A stretch of DNA of 17,923 nucleotides, taken from NCBI GenBank assembly GCA_023393165.1, contig JAEWMJ010000055.1, positions 1 to 17,923 of the forward strand, given 5' to 3'. Within the stretch, counting starts at the first letter, position 1; each line of letters starts with the position of its first letter. Origin of the DNA: Bacillota bacterium (GTDB taxonomy: Bacteria > Bacillota > Clostridia > Christensenellales > Christensenellaceae). Below the pieces are notes generated by a model. That model did not search any database and was not told where the DNA came from. It was given only the letters and a program-made list of their open reading frames with translations. This document shows positions 1 through 6,224 of the stretch, piece by piece. The position numbers and the translations under genes were made by a program.

Positions 1-38
1 ATAAATTAATTACAGAAAAAGATAAAAATGATATGTAA
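1..38 (+). CDS. possible 3' end of an upstream gene (partial)
   Basis: A frame open from the window edge ends at TAA 36-38 and would encode the tail KLITEKDKNDM. It lies 60 bases upstream of the anti-sigma-like gene on the same strand. A cognate ECF sigma gene often sits in that position, but eleven residues are too few to identify a family. The alternative is chance open frame in AT-rich DNA. Confidence 0.22.
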   Translation, partial: KLITEKDKNDM

Positions 39-52
39 CATTTAACGGATTT

Positions 53-80
53 TTGACATTATAAAATAGATGCCTATGAA
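53..80 (+). promoter_or_regulatory. candidate sigma-A promoter for the anti-sigma-like gene
   Basis: A perfect -35 box TTGACA lies at 53-58. A weak -10 box TATGAA lies at 75-80 after a 16-base spacer. The start codon follows about 20 bases later. The -10 is poor, so this is only a candidate. Confidence 0.3.
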
Positions 81-98
81 AGCTGTTGAAAAAGGAAA

Positions 99-890
99 AT
101 GATGAATATGAGAAAAAAAGAAAAAGTGATACGAGATTTTTTTAGAGATAATCCGGATTTTTTAGATGCTTTGGAGAATAAGCAATTTGGTAATCCCGAA
201 CAATGGTTAGATGATAATGAATTTGATGAAGTTATCAGTAAAAGACTATATGATATTGGAACAAAAGCTATACAAGCTGTAGAAGCAAGAAGAAAGAGAA
301 TTAGAAAATCAGCCATAAGTGTTACTGCTTGCGCTGCAATTTTTGTTGTTACTTTAATATCTGTTACATCTCCCGGCCAAGCATGGGCAAAATCCGTTTA
401 CCGCTCGGTGGCTCAGCTTTTTAATGGATCATTATTTATACAGCATAGCGATACCGCTCTGAAGGAAAACGACTCGCAACTAAATTCTGTCCTTAAATTT
501 ACTACTATTCAAGAAACAACTAAATATATCAAGCACTCTTTAGTTTTTGTTGATGATAAGGGAGTCAAAATAAATGAAATATCGGTTCAAGAACAGGAGG
601 GGTTGATAATTGTTTTAACGAACTATTCCTTTAAAAATCAAAATTTTTCATTGCAACAATGTATTTATAAAGATAGTACTTTAAGAAGCACTTTTGTTCC
701 GACTGAAAAAGAAGAATATAAAGAAATTAAACTTGCAAATAATAAGACCATATATTGGACTCATACTCCGGAAGGTAATTTTGTAGGAATCGTGGATTGG
801 GATGACACGCAAATACAAATAGTATCGGACAACATTGATGATATAGATTTAAGGTCCATTATAGAGAATATAAAAGTATATGAAAAGTAA
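99..890 (+). CDS. anti-sigma-factor-like single-pass membrane protein
   Basis: The 263-residue protein has a charged N-terminal part (about 1-70), one membrane span (about 71-90) and an external domain of about 170 residues. The stretch SPGQAWAKSVYRSVAQLF right after the span resembles clostridial anti-sigma factors of the DUF4367/DUF4179 type, which hold an ECF sigma factor in the cytoplasm and sense signals outside. That family placement is from recall. There is no zinc-binding HxxxCxxC motif. The start is ambiguous: ATG at 99, 102 and 108 are in frame, and the AAAGG at 91-95 is better spaced for 102 than for 99. The stop codon lies inside the stem of the shared terminator at 887-920. The likely partner is either the sigma gene at 1431 or a gene upstream of the window. 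Confidence 0.65.
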   Translation: MMNMRKKEKVIRDFFRDNPDFLDALENKQFGNPEQWLDDNEFDEVISKRLYDIGTKAIQAVEARRKRIRKSAISVTACAAIFVVTLISVTSPGQAWAKSVYRSVAQLFNGSLFIQHSDTALKENDSQLNSVLKFTTIQETTKYIKHSLVFVDDKGVKINEISVQEQEGLIIVLTNYSFKNQNFSLQQCIYKDSTLRSTFVPTEKEEYKEIKLANNKTIYWTHTPEGNFVGIVDWDDTQIQIVSDNIDDIDLRSIIENIKVYEK

Positions 891-920
891 TAAAACACCT
901 CAAACGAGGTGTTTTATTAC
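887..920. terminator. bidirectional intrinsic terminator shared by convergent genes
   Basis: A perfect 15-bp stem (887-901 with 906-920) closes on a 4-base AAAC loop. The plus strand continues into a T run (924-931), and on the minus strand TTTT follows within a few bases. It contains the stop codon of the anti-sigma-like gene and ends 17 bases from the stop of the secreted-protein gene, so it can end both transcripts. Confidence 0.88.
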
Positions 921-937
921 AGAGTTTTTTTACCATT

Positions 938-1351
938 TTAAGAGACCCATTTTTGGGGGGAATATGTAGTAACTGATTTTAAGACTCCGCTATGGCTTGT
1001 AGTATGTTCGCCTTTAGTTCGGTAATAATATCCTCCCGAAACTGTTGATACTTTAGAAGCTCCAACTATAGTTGTATTGTTGGCACTATTAGTGACACTG
1101 CTTATTGTGTACCACGTGCCATTTCTTAATTCCTGCAGATAGGCGGTAGCGATTAACACATCCTCGGTTTCTGCTGAAGATGTGACTGCATTAAAAGTAA
1201 CATTTCTTCCGGAACTGCTTATTCCAGCGGTCCCAATAGGTGTGCCTTGGATTACAACAGGAGCGTCTGCGGATTCACCGGCGGCAAAGGCTGTACTGTT
1301 AATGCACAAGATCATCAAAAGAGCTACAAGAATAATACTAAATTTTTTCAT
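938..1351 (-). CDS. small secreted protein of unknown function
   Basis: The 137-residue protein has a clear Sec signal peptide: MKKF, a hydrophobic core ILVALLMILCI, and a probable cleavage after AFA near residue 23. The mature part of about 114 residues is rich in Ser, Thr and Gly and looks beta-rich. It contains the stretches NGTWYTISSVTNSANNTT and SGGYYYRTKGEH. No lipobox, sorting signal or cysteine pattern is visible. It may belong to a small secreted clostridial family such as DUF6147, but this is a recollection. AAGGAGG lies 7 bases before ATG, so translation should be efficient. It is divergent from the sigma factor gene and convergent with the anti-sigma-like gene, so it may be a target of that sigma factor. 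That is inference from position only. Confidence 0.7.
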   Translation of the reverse strand: MKKFSIILVALLMILCINSTAFAAGESADAPVVIQGTPIGTAGISSSGRNVTFNAVTSSAETEDVLIATAYLQELRNGTWYTISSVTNSANNTTIVGASKVSTVSGGYYYRTKGEHTTSHSGVLKSVTTYSPQKWVS

Positions 1352-1387
1352 TGTTTAGCCTCCTTAGTAATTTATATAAATATTACG

Positions 1388-1403
1388 TTTCAAGAACTTG
1401 AAA
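1388..1403. promoter_or_regulatory. 16-bp palindrome between divergent genes
   Basis: TTTCAAGAACTTGAAA is a 7-bp inverted repeat around AA. It lies between the secreted-protein gene (start 1351) and the sigma gene (start 1431). Each half supplies TTGAAA, a possible -35 element, facing outward in both directions. It may be an operator or two back-to-back promoter elements. No convincing -10 at standard spacing was found on either strand. Confidence 0.4.
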
Positions 1404-1430
1404 TGGTAAAAAATTTTTGGAAGTAATAGC

Positions 1431-1928
1431 GTGAATAAACATTTGTTACAGATGCTCAATAAAAATTATAAATTCCTATTCAGAATAATCTACAAAACAA
1501 CTAAAAAAATAGATGAAACCGAAGACATATTACAGGATGTCTATATAAAAGTACTGCAAAATGATTATTTTCTTAACAATAAGCAATTGCTTCCCTGGTG
1601 TATCACCGTAGCTAAGAATACAATGATAAATTATATGAGAAAAAACCGAAAGAATAATATTATTACCGAAGCTGATATGGATTTTGATTTGATCGGAACA
1701 TTGGCATCTTCCGATAATGAATATGGATACTCGGAGCTTAAAATAATATTAAATGACTACTTAAGCACTCTTCATCCCTCCATTCAGCAAGGATTATATT
1801 TAAATATTTTCGAAAATAAAAGTATTAAGCAGATTTCTATTTTACTCAATATTGACTATGAAAAAATACGGCATATCATCTGGCAGGCAAAGAAAAATCT
1901 GAGAGCTATAATAAAAATGGATTTATGA
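1431..1928 (+). CDS. ECF-type RNA polymerase sigma factor
   Basis: The 165-residue protein is small, like ECF (group 4) sigma factors. Residues about 10-75 form a region-2-like segment with TEDILQDVYIKVLQ (core polymerase binding) and PWCITVAKNTMINYMRKNRK (-10 recognition). Residues about 105-160 form a region-4 helix-turn-helix with KSIKQISILLNIDYEKIRHIIWQAKKNLR. The start is GTG with GGAAG 7 bases upstream. It should direct polymerase to a small regulon. The anti-sigma-like gene at 99-890 is a plausible partner, but it lies upstream and is separated by a terminator and an opposed gene; the usual order is sigma then anti-sigma. The gene ends 49 bases from the convergent glutamate dehydrogenase stop, with no clear terminator between. 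Confidence 0.82.
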   Translation: MNKHLLQMLNKNYKFLFRIIYKTTKKIDETEDILQDVYIKVLQNDYFLNNKQLLPWCITVAKNTMINYMRKNRKNNIITEADMDFDLIGTLASSDNEYGYSELKIILNDYLSTLHPSIQQGLYLNIFENKSIKQISILLNIDYEKIRHIIWQAKKNLRAIIKMDL

Positions 1929-1977
1929 AATGGAAATAGATTAGTCTTTGTTCTTGAATTCATTATTCCAGTACAGG

Positions 1978-3231
1978 TTAAGGAAATATCCCTTTGATTT
2001 TTTCGGCATATAAAATTCTGTTCAGCGCCACGATATACGCGCCCATTCTGAGTGAACATTTGGATATTTTTGTTTGTTCAAGAATTTCATAGAACGCCTT
2101 GGTCATGATCTGCTCAAGCATTTCGTTAACCTGATCACGCTCCCAGGTAAGCGTTTGTATATTCTGCACCCATTCAAAATAGGATACGATCACGCCGCCG
2201 CTGTTGGCAAATATATCCGGAACCAGCGTAATGCCTTTTTCCTCAATGATACGGTCCGCCTCCTTTGTAGTGGGGCCGTTTGCGCCTTCCACGATATAAC
2301 TGCATTTTAAGGAATGCGCAACCGTCTCTGTGATCTGGTTTTCCATGGCGGCGGGCACAAGCATATCGCAGTCGCATGTCAGTAGTTCCTGATTGGTCAG
2401 GTATGTCACACCGTCCGCCTGATAATCCTTCAGCAGGTTACCTTGCCCGATGTACTCAGATATTTCATATGGGTTGAGCCCCTCCGCGCAATAGACGCCG
2501 CCGGATACGTCGCTCAGAGCCACAATTTTTGCCTTTTGGTTGTAAAAAATACGGGCCGCGTTGGCACCCACATTGCCCATGCCTTGGATGGCGACTCTAA
2601 GGCCCTCCAGCGTTTTGCCCTGCTGCTGCAGGATCAGCTTGGCGCTTATCATAACTCCACGGCCGGTTGCGGAGGTACGACCCTTGGAGCCGCCCAGCTC
2701 CACCGGTTTGCCGGTCACCACGCCGGGACAGGGCTTACCTTTGAGCATGCTGTATGTATCCAGTATCCATGTCATGATTTGCATATTAGTGTTTACGTCG
2801 GGCGCAGGAATATCCGTATCCGCGCCGATGATGGGCTCTATCGCGTAGGTATACCGCCTGGTGAGTTTCCGCAATTCGCACTGCGAAAGGGTAGAGGGAT
2901 CTACCCTGATACCTCCCTTTGCACCGCCGTAGGGAATATTGACAATGGCGCATTTGAGGGACATCCAGGTGGCCAGCGCCTTAATTTCACTCAGGTTGCA
3001 GTCCTGATGATACCGAATGCCTCCCTTAAAGGGCCCCCTGATGTTGGAATGCTGCACCCTGTATCCTTTGAATACTTTGATTTCGCCGTTATCCATTTCC
3101 ACCGGAAGATATACCTTTGTTTCCCGTTGCGGATTTTTAATGATTTCAAAATAGGTGGGGTTAATGTTGCCAATCTCTATTGCCTCTTCCATTGTTGCCA
3201 CAACGGCCCGGTAAGGATCATATTTTTCCAT
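1978..3231 (-). CDS. gdhA: glutamate dehydrogenase (Glu/Leu/Phe/Val dehydrogenase family)
   Basis: This cytoplasmic enzyme interconverts glutamate and 2-oxoglutarate plus ammonia. At 417 residues it has the length of the NAD-type hexameric enzymes (RocG/GudB/GdhA). Numbered from the ATG at 3231, visible features are the substrate-binding Lys69 in GPFKGGIRYH, catalytic Lys105 in IPYGGAKGGI, catalytic Asp145 in IPAPDVNT, and the nucleotide loop GMGNVG at 217-222. The start at 3231 is preferred because AAAGG lies 7 bases upstream. An in-frame ATG at 3246 would add five residues but has no good Shine-Dalgarno site and abuts the ridA-type stop. It is co-directional with and immediately downstream of the RidA-family gene, probably as one operon. 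Cofactor and glutamate-versus-other-amino-acid preference cannot be fixed by eye. Confidence 0.93.
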   Translation of the reverse strand: MEKYDPYRAVVATMEEAIEIGNINPTYFEIIKNPQRETKVYLPVEMDNGEIKVFKGYRVQHSNIRGPFKGGIRYHQDCNLSEIKALATWMSLKCAIVNIPYGGAKGGIRVDPSTLSQCELRKLTRRYTYAIEPIIGADTDIPAPDVNTNMQIMTWILDTYSMLKGKPCPGVVTGKPVELGGSKGRTSATGRGVMISAKLILQQQGKTLEGLRVAIQGMGNVGANAARIFYNQKAKIVALSDVSGGVYCAEGLNPYEISEYIGQGNLLKDYQADGVTYLTNQELLTCDCDMLVPAAMENQITETVAHSLKCSYIVEGANGPTTKEADRIIEEKGITLVPDIFANSGGVIVSYFEWVQNIQTLTWERDQVNEMLEQIMTKAFYEILEQTKISKCSLRMGAYIVALNRILYAEKIKGIFP

Positions 3232-3246
3232 TGATTTGCCTTTCAT

Positions 3247-3645
3247 TTAACCGTTAGCTGAACCGATCATTGCTTCCATTTCGATCTCGACCAGCTGTGT
3301 GGGCCGATTGAGCATGTTTGTGCCTACCATGGTGAACAGCGGCCGGATATCGTGGAAAAACCCAGAATACGCTCGGCTGATTTCTGCGGCATACTTCATA
3401 TCCGTTGCATAAGCTTTGATCCGGAACACTTCTTCTTTTTTGGAACCTGCTTTTAAAAGCAGCCCGATTTGTTTTTCAAAAATAAATTTTGCCTGTGCAT
3501 ATGGGTCGTTTTCCCCGTAAACGCTGCCGTCCGGCATGACGGAAGTGGTACCGCCAATAAAAACGAATTCTCCAACCCTGACCATGCGGCTGTAGCCAAT
3601 CTTATCCTCCAGAGGAGCGCCGGACGAATAGTTTTCTCTCATCAT
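3247..3645 (-). CDS. RidA/YjgF-family protein
   Basis: The 132-residue protein has the length and fold pattern of the RidA (YjgF/YER057c/UK114) family, trimeric cytoplasmic enzymes that hydrolyse reactive enamine/imine intermediates to ketoacid and ammonia. Supporting stretches are FVFIGGTTSVMPDG near the N-terminus, YAQAKFIFEKQIGLLLKAG in the middle, and DIRPLFTMV...QLVEIEMEAM at the end. Arg in DIRP is the likely carboxylate-binding residue. This arrangement resembles a divergent RidA subgroup rather than archetypal RidA, so its exact substrate is unknown. GGGAGG lies 8 bases before ATG 3645. It directly precedes glutamate dehydrogenase, which suggests a shared role in amino-acid nitrogen metabolism. 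No confident promoter was found upstream. Confidence 0.87.
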   Translation of the reverse strand: MMRENYSSGAPLEDKIGYSRMVRVGEFVFIGGTTSVMPDGSVYGENDPYAQAKFIFEKQIGLLLKAGSKKEEVFRIKAYATDMKYAAEISRAYSGFFHDIRPLFTMVGTNMLNRPTQLVEIEMEAMIGSANG

Positions 3646-3764
3646 TTTTATGCCCTCCCAAAAACATTTTTTACCTTAAAAAACTGACTTTCAGGTAAAT
3701 TGTAATAGAGGGGAAGGCTTTTGTATTGTAAAAATCAGAACTAGGCTATTTTTTAGAAAAAAAT

Positions 3765-3797
3765 GAAAAAATAAGAGCATTCGAAACCGGAATGCTC
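3765..3797 (-). terminator. intrinsic terminator downstream of the amidase gene
   Basis: GAGCATTC at 3775-3782 pairs with GAATGCTC at 3790-3797 across a 7-base loop. On the minus strand the stem is followed by TTATTTTTT. It lies 115 bases past the amidase stop and before the ridA-type gene, so the amidase is probably not co-transcribed with ridA-gdhA. Confidence 0.8.
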
Positions 3798-3824
3798 CGA
3801 TTATACGGCCTGTAGAAATTGCTA

Positions 3825-3849
3825 CCCCAAAATGTCAAACACTTTGGGG
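3825..3849. other. second hairpin in the amidase 3' region
   Basis: CCCCAAA (3825-3831) pairs with TTTGGGG (3843-3849) across an 11-base loop. No T run follows on either strand. It could stabilise the amidase mRNA 3' end or assist the terminator 28 bases further on. Confidence 0.3.
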
Positions 3850-3911
3850 CGATCTGGAGGAAAGGGTTATATATTTCAAGAGTTTGTTGGCAATCAGAGT
3901 TATAAAAATCA

Positions 3912-4802
3912 TTATTTTTTAATATAGGGGGTTGCACCGTCCAGCGTGAGCAGGGGAAGATAAAGGTCTGGCCTGCGGTCACGGAATATACCCCACGCCC
4001 GACGAGTGAGCGCTATAGCGTCCAGATCAAACTCTGCGCAGGCAAATCCTTCAGTGACGCGGTCCAGCTGATGGACGATCTGCCCGTATTGGTCCGCGAT
4101 AAAGGACGAACCATAGAATGTGATTTTATAGTCCTGGCAGGTTTCTTCGCCAATGCGGTTGGAGGCAAGAACAGGCATTACGTTTGCAGCCGCGTGCCCC
4201 TGCATGGCGGTACGCCAGTGCAGCATGGAATCAAGTCCCCCATCGTCCGGTTCCGAGCCGATCGCGGTAGGGTACAGCAGGATATCCGCGCCCATAAGCG
4301 CCATGCACCGGGCTGCTTCCGGAAACCACTGATCCCAGCAAACGCCAAGGCCTATTTTTGCGAACTTGGTATCCCATACATTGAATCCGGTATCCCCGAC
4401 GTTAAAATAGAATTTTTCGCTGTATCCGGCCCCGTCCGGGATATGGCTTTTGCGGTAGGTCCCAAGCAAAGCGCCGTCCGCGTCTATGATTGCAAGGGTG
4501 TTGTAGCGCGCCTGGCCCGCTTTTTCAAAAAAACTGACGGGAATGACTACGCCAAGTTCCGCAGCCAGCTTTTTAAAATGTTTCACCGCCGGGTTTTCTT
4601 CTAAAGTCGTGGCCAGAAGGACGTTTTCGTCGATCATTTTTTGGCAGAAATAATCCGTTTCAAACAATTCCTGGAGCAAAACAATATTTGCGCCGGCCTT
4701 CGCGGCCTGCCTTACCAGCGCGTCCGCAGCCGTAATGCTCTTTGCGGACTCCTTGCGGCTTGCCATCTGTGTGACCGCAACCGTTACCTTTTTCATTTTC
4801 AA
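3912..4802 (-). CDS. aguB: N-carbamoylputrescine amidase (carbon-nitrogen hydrolase family)
   Basis: The enzyme converts N-carbamoylputrescine to putrescine, CO2 and ammonia, the last step of the agmatine route to polyamines. At 296 residues it has typical nitrilase-superfamily length and the full catalytic triad: Glu45 in LLQELFETDYFCQ, Lys118 in TYRKSHIPDG, and Cys155 in GLGVCWDQWFPEAAR. The ELFETDYFCQ and CWDQWFPEAAR stretches are characteristic of AguB rather than other members. GGAGAG lies 9 bases before ATG 4802; a start at residue 3 is possible. Its usual partner, agmatine deiminase (AguA), is not in the window. The upstream DNA is cut by an IS element 106 bases before the start, which may have removed or changed its promoter. 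A terminator separates it from ridA-gdhA. Confidence 0.92.
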   Translation of the reverse strand: MKMKKVTVAVTQMASRKESAKSITAADALVRQAAKAGANIVLLQELFETDYFCQKMIDENVLLATTLEENPAVKHFKKLAAELGVVIPVSFFEKAGQARYNTLAIIDADGALLGTYRKSHIPDGAGYSEKFYFNVGDTGFNVWDTKFAKIGLGVCWDQWFPEAARCMALMGADILLYPTAIGSEPDDGGLDSMLHWRTAMQGHAAANVMPVLASNRIGEETCQDYKITFYGSSFIADQYGQIVHQLDRVTEGFACAEFDLDAIALTRRAWGIFRDRRPDLYLPLLTLDGATPYIKK

Positions 4803-4908
4803 TCACTCTCCTTTTGAATTTTCATGCGCCGTAAATACGGCAGTTAAGAAGCGCCAAAAGTCTCTTGCATTTTGGAGCCGATAATCTAAAAGCCGCGGGG
4901 CTCAACCG

Positions 4909-4933
4909 TGAAATGGTATAAAGATAGGAGACA
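4909..4933 (+). repeat. left terminal inverted repeat of the IS
   Basis: It starts TGAAATGGTATAAAGATAGG. It matches the reverse complement of 6225-6249 except at positions 7, 10, 11, 13 and 19. It carries an extended -10-like TGGTATAAA at 4914-4922. Confidence 0.88.
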
Positions 4934-4958
4934 CGAAAAACCGTGTCTCCTGTTTTAT
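4927..4958 (+). terminator. terminator-like hairpin just inside the IS left end
   Basis: A perfect 9-bp stem, GGAGACACG (4927-4935) with CGTGTCTCC (4942-4950), closes on a 6-base loop and is followed by TGTTTTAT. RNA entering from outside would form it before reaching orfA. A transcript starting just downstream of TATAAA 4917-4922 would begin at about the 5' arm and could not form it fully. Confidence 0.65.
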
Positions 4959-4980
4959 ATTGTATACTTAAGAAAGTGAG

Positions 4981-5337
4981 GTGAGAAAAATTCGAAAAGA
5001 GTACACATTTCATAGCAAAGAAGAAAAGGCAGCTATTGTAAAGCGGTATTTGGCCGGGGAGTCACCTGCCAAACTGTACAGAGAAACAGGAATCAGCGAT
5101 GGAAATATTCGAAAATGGAAACGGCAATATCTCGCAGGCGGTCAGGACGCGCTAGACAATAAAAAGAAAACTGGTAATCCATTGTCTAAATATACGCGTA
5201 AAAAAGAGCTTAACTATGAAGAGCAGCTTGAATATCAGGTTGCAGTGCTCAAACGGGAATTATTAAAAAAGGAGGCTGAGATTCTCCGGTTAAAAAAATC
5301 CATCGAACTGGAAGGGGGCGATACAAGAAGAAAGTGA
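4981..5337 (+). CDS. IS3-family transposase OrfA
   Basis: The 118-residue protein binds the IS ends and provides the N-terminal part of the OrfAB transposase. Residues about 10-55 form a helix-turn-helix with SPAKLYRETGISDGNIRKWKRQY. Residues about 80-112 form a leucine-zipper-like coiled coil (LEYQVAVLKRELLKKEAEILRLKK) for multimerisation. The start is taken as GTG 4981; upstream GTGAGG gives a modest ribosome site. The stop TGA (5335-5337) overlaps the GTG of orfB by four bases (GTGA). A productive -1 slippery site lies at 5292-5298. An internal start cannot be excluded. Confidence 0.88.
   Translation: MRKIRKEYTFHSKEEKAAIVKRYLAGESPAKLYRETGISDGNIRKWKRQYLAGGQDALDNKKKTGNPLSKYTRKKELNYEEQLEYQVAVLKRELLKKEAEILRLKKSIELEGGDTRRK
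5292..5298 (+). other. -1 ribosomal frameshift site A AAA AAA
   Basis: In the orfA frame the codons are TTA AAA AAA, so the heptamer is positioned exactly as a X XXY YYZ slippery site. The -1 frame is open from here through orfB to 6212, giving an OrfAB fusion. AGGAGG at 5270-5275 lies 16 bases upstream and could stimulate pausing, though the spacing is longer than usual. A second correctly phased heptamer, A AAA AAG at 5265-5271, leads to TGA at 5277-5279 in the -1 frame and is non-productive. Confidence 0.75.
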
Positions 5338-6212
5338 TACAGCAAATCTACTCCCTAATACAAGAACACTCAGAAAGTTACTCCATCATGGAATTGTGCC
5401 AGCTCAATGGCGTGTCACGTTCCGGCTACTACAAATGGTTGGGGCGCGGCACTGAGCCAAACAGATATGAAAAAAATCAAGAGATACTGGATGATTACGT
5501 CAGAGATATTCACGCACATTATCCATCAATGGGTTACCGACAAGTCAGGGATAAGCTGCTATTGCAAACAGGCTGGAAAGTATGTGATTTATCAGTATGG
5601 AAATCCATGAAGCGGCTGGATGTAAAGGGTTATGTGCGTAAAAGCCGTTATCCGTCAATTCCAGGTAAAGAACATATGTATTTTCCAAACCTCTTAAACA
5701 GAGCTTTCCATGCCGATCTACCTCTGCAAAAAGTTGTTTCCGATATCACATATATTAAGCACAAAGGAAAATGGTATTTCCTTGTCTGCTATCTGGACTT
5801 GTTTAACAATGAAATTGTGGAATGGGAACTGAGTGATAACTTTGATAATTTTTTTGTCATACGCTCGGCAAAAAAACTCCTTGAAAAAGCGAAATGTACC
5901 GGAACCCCTATCCTTTTGCACAGCGATCAGGGCATCCAGTACAGATCCGCGGGCTATTGCGATTGCGCCTTACTCAGAGAATACAATGCTACTCAAAGCA
6001 TGTCAAGGGCTGGTACACCCAGAGATAATGCCGTTATGGAGAGCTTTTTTGGTAGGTTCAAAGATGTGCTGCGCTTTCAGTTCCGTTATTGGCAAGCCGA
6101 TGATTTAAAAGCTGTTATATCCGAAGCTATTCACTATTTTAACGTGATTCGTCCAATTCGTAAGCTGAAAGGAAAGCCACCAGTCCAATTTAGAATTGAA
6201 CAAGTGGCTTAA
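5334..6212 (+). CDS. IS3-family transposase OrfB (DDE integrase core)
   Basis: The 292-residue protein has the catalytic core of the IS3 transposase. An N-terminal helical part (MELCQLNGVSRSGYYKWL) is followed by the HTH_21-like segment HYPSMGYRQVRDKL near 62-75. The rve core carries Asp137 (VVSDITYI), Asp198 (LLHSDQGIQY) and Glu236 (DNAVMESFFGRFK). The spacing between the second Asp and Glu is 37 residues, two more than the usual 35. The GTG at 5334 overlaps the orfA stop. Expression is probably as an OrfAB fusion made by frameshifting at 5292-5298, with separate OrfB possible by coupling. No internal stop or frameshift is seen, so it may be active. Confidence 0.94.
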   Translation: MIQQIYSLIQEHSESYSIMELCQLNGVSRSGYYKWLGRGTEPNRYEKNQEILDDYVRDIHAHYPSMGYRQVRDKLLLQTGWKVCDLSVWKSMKRLDVKGYVRKSRYPSIPGKEHMYFPNLLNRAFHADLPLQKVVSDITYIKHKGKWYFLVCYLDLFNNEIVEWELSDNFDNFFVIRSAKKLLEKAKCTGTPILLHSDQGIQYRSAGYCDCALLREYNATQSMSRAGTPRDNAVMESFFGRFKDVLRFQFRYWQADDLKAVISEAIHYFNVIRPIRKLKGKPPVQFRIEQVA

Positions 6213-6224
6213 TCCGGTTTTTTA

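Noticed and set aside
2443..3234. 263-codon plus-strand frame opposite the glutamate dehydrogenase gene
   Set aside because: The minus strand encodes a full enzyme with all catalytic motifs. The plus-strand frame is an antisense shadow with no recognisable protein features.
3661..3698. TTACCT...AGGTAA inverted repeat upstream of the ridA-type gene
   Set aside because: Six-bp arms 16 bases apart in AT-rich DNA are easily due to chance, and no promoter could be tied to them.
4071..4604. 177-codon plus-strand frame opposite the amidase gene
   Set aside because: It is the antisense shadow of a complete AguB with an intact catalytic triad and has no ribosome site.
4829..4842. GCCGTAAATACGGC palindrome in the amidase leader, considered as a riboswitch stem
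   Set aside because: Only 5 bp can pair around a 4-base loop, and no known riboswitch consensus was recognised in the 106 bases left by the IS.
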